From NCBI GenBank assembly GCA_030428915.1, contig JAUIDM010000003.1, forward strand, positions 1-38,490: a stretch of 38,490 nucleotides of DNA, given 5' to 3'. This document shows positions 15,557 to 23,768 of this stretch, in pieces. The notes below the pieces were generated by a model. The model had not been told where the DNA came from and made no database searches. It was given only the letters and a program-made list of their open reading frames with translations. The position numbers were made by a program, and so were the translations under genes. The DNA is from Alphaproteobacteria bacterium (GTDB lineage Bacteria; Pseudomonadota; Alphaproteobacteria; Rhodobacterales; Rhodobacteraceae). Positions within the stretch are counted from its first letter, which is position 1. Each line of letters starts with the position of its first letter.

Positions 15557-16312
15557 ATGACCGCAACAAGCAGCACCAAAACAGCCATCCTCTATCGAAT
15601 GGTCATGCCGGGCCACCTCTGCCCCTTCGGCCGGAAATCGCGGGCGCTGTTGAAGCGTAAGGGCTACGAAGTAGAGGATCACCACCTGACCAGCCGCGCC
15701 GAGACCGATGCCTTCATGGAAAAGCATGGAGTCGAAGCGACGCCGCAGACTTTCATTGGCGGCGAGCGGATCGGCGGGTATGACGATCTGCGCGCGTATT
15801 TCGGCAACCCCCTCACGGGCGAAGACGAAACCACCTATCGCCCGGTCATCGCCATCTTTTCGGTTGCCTTCCTCATGGCACTGGCGGTCGCCTGGACGGC
15901 GGCCGATGCCGTTCTGACCGTTCGCACCGTCGAATGGTTCATCGCCATCGCCATGACGCTGCTCGGCATCCAGAAACTGCGAGACGTGGAGTCTTTTTCG
16001 ACCATGTTCCTCGGCTATGACCTCCTGGCGCGGCGCTGGGTCTTCTATTCCTATCTTTACCCCTATGGCGAAACGCTGGCCGGGCTTCTGATGATCGCGG
16101 GGGCGCTGTTCTGGCTGTCCGCTCCCGTGGCGCTCTTCATCGGCACGGTGGGCGCGGTGTCGGTCATCAAGGCGGTCTATATCGACCAGCGCGAACTAAC
16201 CTGCGCCTGCGTCGGCGGCGGCAGCAATGTGCCCCTTGGATTCATATCCCTGACTGAAAATCTCTTGATGGCTGGGATGGGGGTCTGGACCCTGGTCAAG
16301 AATCTCGTGTGA
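15557..16312 (+). CDS. Glutaredoxin-MauE fusion membrane protein
   Basis: A 251-residue fusion. Residues about 10-85 form a glutaredoxin domain with a monothiol-like active site CPFG in place of CPYC, and the cis-Pro segment ATPQTFIGGERIGGYDDL. From about 95 a four-helix MauE/DoxX-like membrane domain follows, with the conserved RELTCACVGGG motif containing two further Cys. MauE-type proteins help form disulfides in exported proteins such as methylamine dehydrogenase; fusion to a thioredoxin-fold domain suggests a self-contained thiol-transfer device. It starts at ATG 15557 after ACAGGAACC. The upstream promoter is only a near match to the stress consensus. Confidence 0.78.
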   Translation: MTATSSTKTAILYRMVMPGHLCPFGRKSRALLKRKGYEVEDHHLTSRAETDAFMEKHGVEATPQTFIGGERIGGYDDLRAYFGNPLTGEDETTYRPVIAIFSVAFLMALAVAWTAADAVLTVRTVEWFIAIAMTLLGIQKLRDVESFSTMFLGYDLLARRWVFYSYLYPYGETLAGLLMIAGALFWLSAPVALFIGTVGAVSVIKAVYIDQRELTCACVGGGSNVPLGFISLTENLLMAGMGVWTLVKNLV

Positions 16313-16324
16313 ACCCGCGTTTGG

Positions 16325-16345
16325 CTTGCCGCCACACGGGGCAAG
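16325..16345. terminator. Weak hairpin between convergent genes
   Basis: CTTGCC and GGCAAG form a 6-bp stem with a 9-nt loop, just after the stop of the glutaredoxin-MauE gene. There is no clear T-tract. Confidence 0.3.
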
Positions 16346-16398
16346 AGGTTTGCATCGCACGTGCCGGCAGCCGGTTGGGCTGTTCCATTCCAGACTTG

Positions 16399-17055
16399 TC
16401 AGGAAGTGGTCAGGACCGAAGGGGGCGACTTCGAATAAATCGCCAATGCGATGAGCAACACGCCCCAGATAATGAGGTCGAGACCCAGCACTACACCGGG
16501 CACCCAGACCGCGTTAAAGGGCAGGCCAAACCACACAAGAAGGGCGACGGCCATCGAAAGAATGCCTGACGCGATCATCCATCCCGCACCCCTCTCATGC
16601 CGGCGCCGGAACCCGTAGAAGGTCCGCAAAACGCCACCGGCCGCCAACCAGGCGGCGATCAGAGTTGTCAGTGCGAATATCCCGGCAACCGGCTGAACCA
16701 GCATCAGACCACCGGCCAGTATCGCCAGCAGGGACAAGCCGAAAGCGCTTGCGATCTGCCAGTGGTCGCGGCCACGGAAGGCAGCAAACACACCGACGGA
16801 TCCGGAAAACAACAGGCAGGCTCCAAAGGCCACGGCGGCGGCGAGCGAGGCGATGACGGGCAGCGCAATCGCGGCGATGCCCGCGACAACGCAGGCACCG
16901 CCACCGACATACAGAAGCCAGCTGTGTTCGGCCACGGATTTGCCGGCTTCGAAGGCCAGGGCAGAGGTGGTCTCCGCTTCCTCCGGCGTTGCGTCGGGCG
17001 GGCCGCGATGGGCGGGGTCGTGATCTGCACCCATCGTTGCCTCAGCCGTCGGCAA
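16399..17055 (-). CDS. HdeD/DUF308-family membrane protein
   Basis: A 218-residue protein. A ~40-residue hydrophilic N-terminus is followed by six membrane helices arranged in pairs (LLYVGGGACVVAGIAAIALP; LAAAVAFGACLLFSGSVGVF; LSLLAILAGGLMLVQP; and so on). This is the HdeD/DUF308 pattern with its RxxHWQ-like loop (FRGRDHWQIA). E. coli HdeD is an acid-resistance membrane protein. It is the last gene of the csbD operon. The start at 17055 overlaps the previous gene by 14 bp; an in-frame ATG at 17034 would remove the overlap. Confidence 0.82.
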   Translation of the reverse strand: MPTAEATMGADHDPAHRGPPDATPEEAETTSALAFEAGKSVAEHSWLLYVGGGACVVAGIAAIALPVIASLAAAVAFGACLLFSGSVGVFAAFRGRDHWQIASAFGLSLLAILAGGLMLVQPVAGIFALTTLIAAWLAAGGVLRTFYGFRRRHERGAGWMIASGILSMAVALLVWFGLPFNAVWVPGVVLGLDLIIWGVLLIALAIYSKSPPSVLTTS

Positions 17056-17551
17056 TGCGGATGATCATGTGCTCACCCACATCGGGCTTGTGGTCGGTCT
17101 CAAGATTGGCGCGGGCGACCTCCAGACCGAAGACCACTGAACTGTCGGTACTGGCCCAGACCGCCGCCTCCTGCAAGGCGAAGCGCAGAAGCGTCACCTC
17201 AGGGTCTTCGCGACCCTCGTCGAACCAGGCTGACGCGACCGCCGACCAGATCTCGTCCAGCTTCTCGCGATCCTCGCTCTGTTCCAGCGTGCCGGACAGG
17301 CACGCGTAGAACCCGCCATCCGGAGACATCACGCAGTGATGGGCGCGCGCGCCGAGCCCGACCGCCCGCACCAGATCGGTATCGGTCGAGGTTATGAACC
17401 ACAACTGGCCTGTGTCCGGATCGGTGTAATGGGTCATCGGCTGCATGTGCTGATCGGAATCGACGACGCCCAGCATACCGACTCGGCTCTCATCGAGCTG
17501 CTCGAAAAGGGTGCTGCGCGCATCGGCGCGCAGCTTCTCCATCGTGTTCAT
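17042..17551 (-). CDS. Pyridoxamine 5'-phosphate oxidase-fold general stress protein
   Basis: A 169-residue split-barrel flavin-binding-fold protein of the general stress protein 26 type. Visible strands are RVGMLGVVDSDQHMQPMTHY, then GQLWFITSTDTDLVRA, then GGFYACLSGTLE, and the C-terminal helix and strand with WFDEGREDPEVTLLRF. The family binds FMN, FAD or F420-like cofactors, and the stress-26 branch is induced in general stress responses. I chose ATG 17551 (MNTMEKLR) over a longer open frame because it leaves 10 bp to the csbD stop and matches family starts. Confidence 0.85.
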   Translation of the reverse strand: MNTMEKLRADARSTLFEQLDESRVGMLGVVDSDQHMQPMTHYTDPDTGQLWFITSTDTDLVRAVGLGARAHHCVMSPDGGFYACLSGTLEQSEDREKLDEIWSAVASAWFDEGREDPEVTLLRFALQEAAVWASTDSSVVFGLEVARANLETDHKPDVGEHMIIRIADG

Positions 17552-17561
17552 GTCCGGCCCC

Positions 17562-17759
17562 TCAAAGATCGCGGGACCAGCTGTCGACCTCGCGCTCAGC
17601 AGCCTCGCGCGACTTGCCGTACTTTTCCTGTACGAGCCCCGCCAATTCGTTCTTTCGGCCATTGGCGCGGTCAAGCTCGTCATCGGTGAGCTCGCCCCAC
17701 TTGGCCTGAGCCCGGCCCTTGAGCTGCTTCCAGTGGCCTTCGATCTGATCCCAGTTCAT
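17562..17759 (-). CDS. csbD: CsbD-family stress protein
   Basis: A 65-residue hydrophilic protein with the full CsbD signature: MNWDQIEGHWKQLKGRAQAK, then WGELTDDELDRANGRKNELA, ending in REVDSWSRDL. CsbD-type proteins are small, abundant and controlled by general stress sigma factors in Bacillus and many proteobacteria; the molecular role is unknown. It is the first gene of a three-gene operon with the PPOX-fold and HdeD proteins. The ribosome site AAAGGAGAG and an EcfG box with a 17-bp spacer precede it. Confidence 0.92.
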   Translation of the reverse strand: MNWDQIEGHWKQLKGRAQAKWGELTDDELDRANGRKNELAGLVQEKYGKSREAAEREVDSWSRDL

Positions 17760-17792
17760 CGGTCTCTCCTTTCTGTCTGTGTCGGTCGGTTA

Positions 17793-17818
17793 AACGTTTG
17801 CGCGCCTTGCGCGGTTCC
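17793..17818 (-). promoter_or_regulatory. EcfG-type promoter of the csbD operon
   Basis: Minus-strand GGAAC (17818-17814), 17-bp spacer, CGTT (17796-17793), 33 bp before ATG 17759. Confidence 0.72.
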
Positions 17819-17859
17819 GTTCCGGTTGCCGGTGGCGGCAGAAAGCCGCGCCCGCGCCG

Positions 17860-18309
17860 TCACTCAATCTCGGCCTTCACAAGCCGTTCGATGTCATCAA
17901 TGGGATGGCCCGTCAGCGTTTTGGGCACTTCGCCAACGATGCGGGATTGCACCTCTTCGTGCAGTTCGCCGCGCAGGTCGCCCAGGATGTCGGGCGCAGC
18001 CACGACAACGATCTTCTCGAACCGGCCCTTATGGGCGTATTTGTAAAGAACCTCCGCGAGGTTCTTGGCGAAGCGGTGCTTTTCCAGTTCGTGCCAGTCG
18101 GTGTCGTCCATGGCCGACCGGTGGCCAGAGGGACCGTCGCTTTTGCGGCCCGGCCGGTCAGTGCCCTGTTCGGCCGCAGGCGGGTTTTCCTGTCGGTCCT
18201 TGCGGACGACCTGAAGGTGCAGGTCCTGTGCGTCACCGACATTCTCAAGGAACAGGGCCTTTTCACCGTCCGCGACCAGCACCCAGCTTCCTGTGGTGAT
18301 CCGTGTCAT
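17860..18309 (-). CDS. Host attachment (AtsA/DUF) family protein
   Basis: A 149-residue soluble protein: TGSWVLVADGEKALFLENVG at the N-terminus and HRFAKNLAEVLYKYAHKGRF then KIVVVAAPDILGDLR in the C-terminal half. This matches the family named for a protein needed for attachment to host cells, which has an eRF1/Pelota-like fold and a conserved APxxLGxLR. Real function is unknown; members are widespread in alphaproteobacterial stress loci. It overlaps the upstream small gene by 4 bp and is the third gene of the pfpI operon. Confidence 0.8.
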   Translation of the reverse strand: MTRITTGSWVLVADGEKALFLENVGDAQDLHLQVVRKDRQENPPAAEQGTDRPGRKSDGPSGHRSAMDDTDWHELEKHRFAKNLAEVLYKYAHKGRFEKIVVVAAPDILGDLRGELHEEVQSRIVGEVPKTLTGHPIDDIERLVKAEIE

Positions 18310-18530
18310 GCGCCGCCTTCCTCCTCATTGCTCTTCCGCACCCGCGTCTTGCCAGCGGGGCGTTCGGTGGCCCGCTTCAACTCGTCGCGCGTGCCGACGT
18401 CTCGGGCCAGACGGCCGCCCTCGCGCCCCTGCCCCGAGACGGTGCCTTCGGCGACGGGAAGGCTGGTCGTGTCTCGATTGTCTTCGTCGCGGTCGGTTTT
18501 ATTGGTGTCGTTCGTCTTGCGGTTCTCCAT
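18306..18530 (-). CDS. Small hydrophilic protein, unknown
   Basis: A 74-residue, extremely polar protein (Arg, Asp, Glu, Lys, Thr, Asn rich; no Cys, almost no aromatic residues) beginning MENRKTNDTNKTDRDEDNRD. It resembles hydrophilin-like, probably disordered stress proteins, but I know no named family. It sits 15 bp after pfpI, with a GGGAGGGAACC ribosome site, and overlaps the host-attachment-family gene by 4 bp, so it is translated in the same operon. Confidence 0.65.
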   Translation of the reverse strand: MENRKTNDTNKTDRDEDNRDTTSLPVAEGTVSGQGREGGRLARDVGTRDELKRATERPAGKTRVRKSNEEEGGA

Positions 18531-18545
18531 TGCGGTTCCCTCCCT

Positions 18546-19109
18546 TCAGGCTGCGCTTCTGTTGTGCGCACCCTCTTCGATCTCTTCCACGATCTTGGCG
18601 CAGAAGGCCGGAAGATCCTTGGGCGAGCGACTGGTGATGATCGCCTCGTCGACCACGACCTCCTCGTCCTTCCAAGTCGCGCCGGCATTCTTCACATCCG
18701 TCGCGATCGAGGCGTAGGAGGTGGCGTTGCGGCCGCGCAGAACGTCGGCCTCGACCAGCAGCCACGGACCGTGGCAGATGGCAGCAATCGGCTTTCCGGC
18801 GTCGTAGAACGCCTTGACCAGGCTTACAGCCTGGGGCTTGGTCCGCAGGATGTCGGGGTTCATCTGGCCACCGGGCAGGACCAGCGCGTCGAATTCTTCC
18901 TCGGACAGATTGCCAAGGGCGGCATTCACAGTGACCGTGTCACCCCAATCGCCGTCTTTCCAGCCGCGAATGTCATTCCCATCGGGGCTGGCAACACAGA
19001 CATCCGCCCCTTTCTCCCGCAAATGGTTGACCGGATGTTCCAGTTCGGATTGTTCAAAACCATTGGTGGCAAGTACGAGGACGCGCGCATTTCCAATGTC
19101 GGGCATCAA
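18546..19109 (-). CDS. PfpI/DJ-1-family protein
   Basis: A 187-residue DJ-1/PfpI domain. The nucleophile elbow is AAICHGPWLLVEADVLRGR with the reactive Cys, and the acidic partner lies in NGFEQSELEHP near the N-terminus; LVLPGGQMNPDILR is also typical. Members act as protein or nucleotide deglycases or chaperones against glyoxal stress, though activity is debated for many. First gene of a three-gene operon. The ribosome site is CAGGAGACATTG, and the promoter overlaps the 3' end of the cytochrome gene upstream. Confidence 0.9.
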   Translation of the reverse strand: MMPDIGNARVLVLATNGFEQSELEHPVNHLREKGADVCVASPDGNDIRGWKDGDWGDTVTVNAALGNLSEEEFDALVLPGGQMNPDILRTKPQAVSLVKAFYDAGKPIAAICHGPWLLVEADVLRGRNATSYASIATDVKNAGATWKDEEVVVDEAIITSRSPKDLPAFCAKIVEEIEEGAHNRSAA

Positions 19110-19142
19110 TGTCTCCTGATGTCAGATGGTGATTTCCCCACC

Positions 19143-19167
19143 AACACTTCAGCGGCTCTGTTGTTCC
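19143..19167 (-). promoter_or_regulatory. EcfG-type promoter of the pfpI operon
   Basis: Minus-strand GGAAC (19167-19163), 16-bp spacer, TGTT (19146-19143), 33 bp before ATG 19109. The -35 and most of the spacer lie within the last codons of the tri-haem cytochrome gene. Confidence 0.68.
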
Positions 19168-20282
19168 TGAGAAACTGATGCGGGCGCGCCCATGCTGTAG
19201 AAAGCGGCCAGATCGGCAATGTCACCGTCACTCAGACTGCGCGCCGCTGCCGCCATCCGCGCAGCCTCCGGCGTTCTGGGGAGTGGCCCGTCGCGCCAAA
19301 GCCTCAGCCAGATCGAAAGCCAGCGCGCGTCCTGCCCGGCGATGAGGGGCACGGTGTCGGAGCGCGGCGGCTGGCCGGCCACTCCGTGGCAGGACATGCA
19401 CGACGGGATCTCGGCATGTTCGTCGCCCTGACGCGCCAGGTCGCGGCCACGGACCGCATCGCCGGAACGGTTTCCGGTCGGGCCGGAGCCAAGCCCCCCG
19501 GCCATCGTGGCGTAGCGGGCGGCCAGCGCGCGCCGCGTCTGTGGCGACAGGGCAATCGCAACAGGCTCCATGAATCCGCTCTGCCGCCGGCCCTCGGCAT
19601 AGGCGTCAAGCGCGGCTGCGAGGTAGGCTTCGCTTTGTCCAGCCAAGCGCGGCGCTGTGCCGTCGCGGCCCATCCCATCCTCGCCATGGCAGCGGGCGCA
19701 ATTTTGGATCGGATCTTCCGGCGTGCCAGTCATCCCGCCGAAGGCCACGGCGGCATTCGCGGGGCGCCAATCGGCATCGCCGTAAGCCAGTTCGCGATAC
19801 GTATCCCTGTCAACTTCAGCATAGATAGACAGGAACGCTGCCAGCGCCCAGGGCTCATCGTCGCGCCCCTGCCCCGCCCAAGCTGGCATTCCGGTGTATT
19901 TCAGGCCGTGCCGCGCGAGCCAGTAAAACTCCAGCACCGTATGCTCGGTCTCGTCGATAAGGGTCGGTTCGGGCAGCATCGCGGTGACGACCGCGTTTCG
20001 TGACAGTCCCGGCGCACCGTGGCAAGTGGCGCATCCGGTGGCGAAATGGGCGGCTCCAAGGCGCATCAGCGCGGGGTCGTCGGCGTCGAACCAGTCCGGG
20101 GGATCAAGGCCAGCCGCGCGCCTGCCGACGGCGTTTTCCATGTAGGAATGCAGCAAGGCGCGCACCGGCGGAAGATGCCGCTGCGAGGCGGCGACATTGT
20201 AGGGGGCGAGCCACCAGAACGCGCCCGCGAATAAGACCAGCGCGACCACGGCCAGAAGCAGGAGGTGCCAGCCGATCCTCAT
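19149..20282 (-). CDS. Tri-haem c-type cytochrome
   Basis: A 377-residue membrane-anchored cytochrome. An N-terminal uncleaved helix (LLLLAVVALVLFAGAFWWLA) precedes three haem c sites: CATCH (84-88), CARCH (195-199) and CMSCH (295-299). Met-containing loops such as KYTGMPAW could supply sixth ligands. Likely a periplasmic electron carrier feeding the oxidase encoded just upstream. Last gene of the oxidase operon; its ATG overlaps the CtaG stop by 4 bp. Confidence 0.85.
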   Translation of the reverse strand: MRIGWHLLLLAVVALVLFAGAFWWLAPYNVAASQRHLPPVRALLHSYMENAVGRRAAGLDPPDWFDADDPALMRLGAAHFATGCATCHGAPGLSRNAVVTAMLPEPTLIDETEHTVLEFYWLARHGLKYTGMPAWAGQGRDDEPWALAAFLSIYAEVDRDTYRELAYGDADWRPANAAVAFGGMTGTPEDPIQNCARCHGEDGMGRDGTAPRLAGQSEAYLAAALDAYAEGRRQSGFMEPVAIALSPQTRRALAARYATMAGGLGSGPTGNRSGDAVRGRDLARQGDEHAEIPSCMSCHGVAGQPPRSDTVPLIAGQDARWLSIWLRLWRDGPLPRTPEAARMAAAARSLSDGDIADLAAFYSMGAPASVSQEQQSR

Positions 20283-20857
20283 CGCGACCCCTCCGGCTCG
20301 GCAAGATCCGGCGCCAGCCGCAGGAGCGCTCCCACAAGATAGATCGCGCCGCCCGCCACGGCCATCAGCGCGCCCGCGACCTGCTGTTCCTCAATCGCTG
20401 TAAGGCCGAACCATCCGGCACAAAGCGCGCCGTAAATCGGCCGTGGCGCCAGACCGATAAGCGCGCCCAAGAGCGTCATGTGCATGACCGTGCCGAAGAG
20501 GACCAGCGCGCCGCCATACCGCCCCGCCGACCGCGCCGCCGCCCAGACCAGTAGTCCGGCGGCCAGAAAACTTGCCTGTTCCAGTGCCAGGCCCACCCCG
20601 CTCAGTCGCGCCCAGAGATGCGCGGCCGGGGCGTGCCAAGCCCAGACAACGACCATTTCGACCAGAAGGACAACCACTAGCCCGAACGGTCCCGGCCGCA
20701 CCGGCAGCCGAGGCCCCAGAAGCGCGGGGGCAACCGCGATCACTATCAGATGCAGCCCCATATGTATGATGATCGAGCCTGCCGTGTAGTCCGGCAGCGG
20801 CGACAGCCAGACGGCGGCCAGAAGCGCTGCACCGAGGATGCGCGGCAGGGTCAGCAT
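20279..20857 (-). CDS. ctaG: CtaG-type cytochrome c oxidase assembly protein
   Basis: A 192-residue membrane protein of the caa3-type CtaG family (not the Cox11-type CtaG). It has about six helices and family residues HMGLHLIVIAVAPALLGPRL, WAWHAPAAHLWAR and LEQASFLAAGLLVW. The conserved His residues fit a role in copper delivery to the oxidase. I take ATG 20857 (MLTLPRIL), which overlaps the previous stop, rather than a longer frame starting at 20917. Confidence 0.8.
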   Translation of the reverse strand: MLTLPRILGAALLAAVWLSPLPDYTAGSIIIHMGLHLIVIAVAPALLGPRLPVRPGPFGLVVVLLVEMVVVWAWHAPAAHLWARLSGVGLALEQASFLAAGLLVWAAARSAGRYGGALVLFGTVMHMTLLGALIGLAPRPIYGALCAGWFGLTAIEEQQVAGALMAVAGGAIYLVGALLRLAPDLAEPEGSR

Positions 20858-21222
20858 CGGTCGAACACCACGCCGGGGATGGCGGTGAAGATCACCGCCA
20901 CCGCGTTGAGCGCGCACAGAAGCAATGCCACATGGCCGAGGAACCGCTTGCGCGACCGCTCCCTGTCATCGACGATGAACCCTTCGCGCCGCAAAAGGCC
21001 GCCATAGCTGACGGTCGCGATACGGGCGATCCAGCCGATCGATGCCAGCGCCACCAGCGTCAGACCAAGGATCGCCCAGAAGGCCGGGGACAATTCCCCT
21101 GCCGCCCGCGCGCACCAGAGCGCGGCGATCCAGTAGGCGGCAAGGAAATGCCCCGCCCAGATCACCGGCGGTATGATCACGATCCAGACCGACCCGTCGT
21201 CGATGATGCGGGGATAAGTCAT
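20851..21222 (-). CDS. Small membrane protein of the oxidase operon
   Basis: A 123-residue protein with three membrane segments (VWIVIIPPVIWAGHFLAAYW; FWAILGLTLVALASIGWIA; FLGHVALLLCALNAVAVIFT). It is in the position where a small subunit or assembly factor is usually found. I do not recognise a named family. Overlaps with both neighbours (4 bp with the subunit I/III gene, 7 bp with ctaG) show coupled translation. A role as a small oxidase subunit is inferred from context. Confidence 0.7.
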   Translation of the reverse strand: MTYPRIIDDGSVWIVIIPPVIWAGHFLAAYWIAALWCARAAGELSPAFWAILGLTLVALASIGWIARIATVSYGGLLRREGFIVDDRERSRKRFLGHVALLLCALNAVAVIFTAIPGVVFDRC

Positions 21223-23768
21223 CGCATTTCACCCAAGACGAGCGGAAAGAGGCCAATCAGCGCGACGGTCACCAGAGACTGCGTCAGAAGGAAGTTCCAG
21301 TAGAGCATGCTGTTGCGCAACTCGGCGTCGTGCCGGGTGTCCATGCATCCCGCCCAAAGCCGTGCGAGACAATAAATCGGCATTATGACCCCTACGGCCA
21401 CATGCGCCGCCAGCCACAGGATCAGTACCCAGACCGTCGCGTCGTAGGCGTGCCGTGTCGGGTCGAGGTCGGCCACCCGGGCTGCATGGGCCAGCACGGC
21501 GACCCCTGCTGCGGCAGGCAACGATACCAGCGCCAGCGCCCATCGCGCCAGCCTTGCGCGGCCCTCGGTATTCGCCCGCTGCGCGACCGCCATCAGAAGC
21601 CAGGCCGCGATCAGGAACATCGCACCTGCCGCCGTCGTCCAGACGCCCGGCGGCACGGCTTCGGGCGGCGGAAAGGCGGGGTGCACGGTCCAGAAGAACG
21701 CATAGGCGAAGATCAGCCCGGCGAAGGCGGTCGTGTCGCCGATCATCGTAATGAACATGGCCCACCAGCCAACTGAGCCGTTGCCACTGGCATAAAGCGG
21801 CAAGATCAGGCCGCGCCCGCAATCGCGCTCGGGCGCGGCGGGCACGCCGCCTGTCCCGGTCCAGAGCCACCAGAGAACGGTGGCAAGAAAGGCCGCGCCG
21901 CAGAGGAGTGCGGCGGTCCACAAATGCCAGGTGGCCAGGATGAACACAGCCCCGAGGAAGGCGGCCGACAGGATCGTCACCCAGCCCGGCCCCGGCACGC
22001 GCTGCACGAACATCGGCCGAGCGTCGAGGATGTCGGTCACGATCATCTCGCGATGGTTGCCGGGCGCATCGGCCAAGAACCAGGCGCCGCGCGACACCTC
22101 CTCGTGGAGACCCGGCTGCTGCCAGAGCGGATAGCGTGTGGTGATTACCGGAACCGAGCGGATGCCCCAGGGATGGCCCGGCACCTCGCGCACCCATTCC
22201 AGCGTCGGCGCCTGCCAAGGGTTGACCGACGATGCCTCCTCCCATGCCTTCGGCCGCAGCACGTCGAACAGCAGAACTGCGACCCCGACGGCGAGAATGT
22301 AAGCGCCTAGGGTCGAGGTCATGTTCAGCGCGCCCCAGCCCATCTCCTCGGCATAGGTCCAGACCCGGCGCGGCATGCCGAGGACGCCGGTCCAGTGCAT
22401 CGGCAGGAAGGTGATGTTGAAGCCCGCGAAGATCAGCCAGAAGGACCAGCGGCCAAGGCGCGGCGACAGCATCCGTTCGGTGACGAAGGGATACCAGAAA
22501 TAGATGGCGGCAAAGATCGGGAACAGCATACCCCCGATCAGAGTGTAGTGCAGATGCGCTACGACGAAGTAGCTGTCATGGGCCTGAAAGTCGAAGGGCA
22601 CCACCGCCACCATCACCCCGGTCAGCCCGCCGAAGACAAAGATCGCGAGCGCGCCCCCGGCGAAGAGCAGCGGCACCGACGCAGTCGCCCGCCCCACCAG
22701 AAGCGTCGCCAGAAGGCAGAAGATCTGGATGCCCGTCGGGATCGCCACAGCCTCGGACGCGGCCGAGAAGAAGCCGAGCGAGATGTTCGGCAGCCCGGTG
22801 GTGAACATGTGATGGACCCAGAGCCCGAACGAGAGGAACGCCACCCCGATCGCCGACAGCACGATCCAGGAATGGCCGACGATCCGCGTCCGGGCCAGCG
22901 CGGGCAGCATCGTGGCGATCAGCGCGATGGAGGGCAGGAAGATGATGTAGACCTCCGGATGGCCGAAGATCCAGAACAGGTGCTGCCACAGCAGGGGATC
23001 GCCACCCCGGTCGGCATCGAAGAAGGCCCAGTCGAACGCGCGCTCCATTTCCAGCAGCAGGTCGCCCGCGATCAGCGGCGGGAAGGCGAACAGGATCATC
23101 CCTGCCACCACCAGCACATACCAGCAGTAAAGCGGCATCAGGTTGATCCGCATGCCTGGCGGACGGCATTTCAGGACGCCGACGATCAGCTCGATGGCCG
23201 CAGCGATCGAGGCGACCTCGATGAAGCTCAGCCCCAGAAGCCAGATGTCGGTCCCAATGCCGGTCTGGCTGGGGTCAGAGGACAGCGGCGGATACATGAA
23301 CCAGCCGCCGTTCGGCGCGGCATTCCAGAAGATCGACCCGCAGACAAAGGTGCCACCGATGACGAAGCACCAGAAGCCGAAGGCCGAGAGGCGCGGGAAC
23401 GGCAGGTCGCGCGCGCCCAGCATCTCGGGCAGGATCAGGATCGCGACCGCTTCGAAGATCGGGATCGCGAAGAGAAACATCATCGCCGTGCCGTGCAGCG
23501 TGAAGACCTGGTTGAAAAGCTCCATCGACAGGAAATCGTTGTCGGGCACAGCCAGCTGAGTGCGGATCATCAGCGCCAGAACCCCCGCGAACAGGAAAAA
23601 GCCGAAGGCGGTCATCAGGTACCACTTGCCGATCAGCGAGTTATTGACGGCCGAAAGTCGCCGCCAGCCGGTGGGCGTGCGCCAGGCGACCAGAAGTTGT
23701 TCGCGCTCGGCCCGGTCGCGGGCCGCGTCTACGGGCGGCGGCGGAGCGATATCGGACAGGTCAGTCAT
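21219..23768 (-). CDS. ctaD: Cytochrome c oxidase, fused subunits I and III
   Basis: An 849-residue haem-copper oxidase. Subunit I part (1 to about 560) keeps the haem and CuB ligands: H92 (FTLHGTAMM), HPEVY 270-274 with the cross-linked His-Tyr pair and Glu272, HH 319-320, and H405/H407 (VVAHLHYT). The subunit III part follows at about 640-849 (GSVGWWAMFITMIGDTTAFA). Reaction: oxidation of cytochrome c with reduction of O2 and proton pumping. The K-channel Lys expected in PTGIKVF is Gln here (Q348, PTGIQIF), and the D-channel Asn pair after FPR is replaced by SA. The ATG overlaps the subunit II stop by 4 bp. Confidence 0.92.
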   Translation of the reverse strand: MTDLSDIAPPPPVDAARDRAEREQLLVAWRTPTGWRRLSAVNNSLIGKWYLMTAFGFFLFAGVLALMIRTQLAVPDNDFLSMELFNQVFTLHGTAMMFLFAIPIFEAVAILILPEMLGARDLPFPRLSAFGFWCFVIGGTFVCGSIFWNAAPNGGWFMYPPLSSDPSQTGIGTDIWLLGLSFIEVASIAAAIELIVGVLKCRPPGMRINLMPLYCWYVLVVAGMILFAFPPLIAGDLLLEMERAFDWAFFDADRGGDPLLWQHLFWIFGHPEVYIIFLPSIALIATMLPALARTRIVGHSWIVLSAIGVAFLSFGLWVHHMFTTGLPNISLGFFSAASEAVAIPTGIQIFCLLATLLVGRATASVPLLFAGGALAIFVFGGLTGVMVAVVPFDFQAHDSYFVVAHLHYTLIGGMLFPIFAAIYFWYPFVTERMLSPRLGRWSFWLIFAGFNITFLPMHWTGVLGMPRRVWTYAEEMGWGALNMTSTLGAYILAVGVAVLLFDVLRPKAWEEASSVNPWQAPTLEWVREVPGHPWGIRSVPVITTRYPLWQQPGLHEEVSRGAWFLADAPGNHREMIVTDILDARPMFVQRVPGPGWVTILSAAFLGAVFILATWHLWTAALLCGAAFLATVLWWLWTGTGGVPAAPERDCGRGLILPLYASGNGSVGWWAMFITMIGDTTAFAGLIFAYAFFWTVHPAFPPPEAVPPGVWTTAAGAMFLIAAWLLMAVAQRANTEGRARLARWALALVSLPAAAGVAVLAHAARVADLDPTRHAYDATVWVLILWLAAHVAVGVIMPIYCLARLWAGCMDTRHDAELRNSMLYWNFLLTQSLVTVALIGLFPLVLGEMR

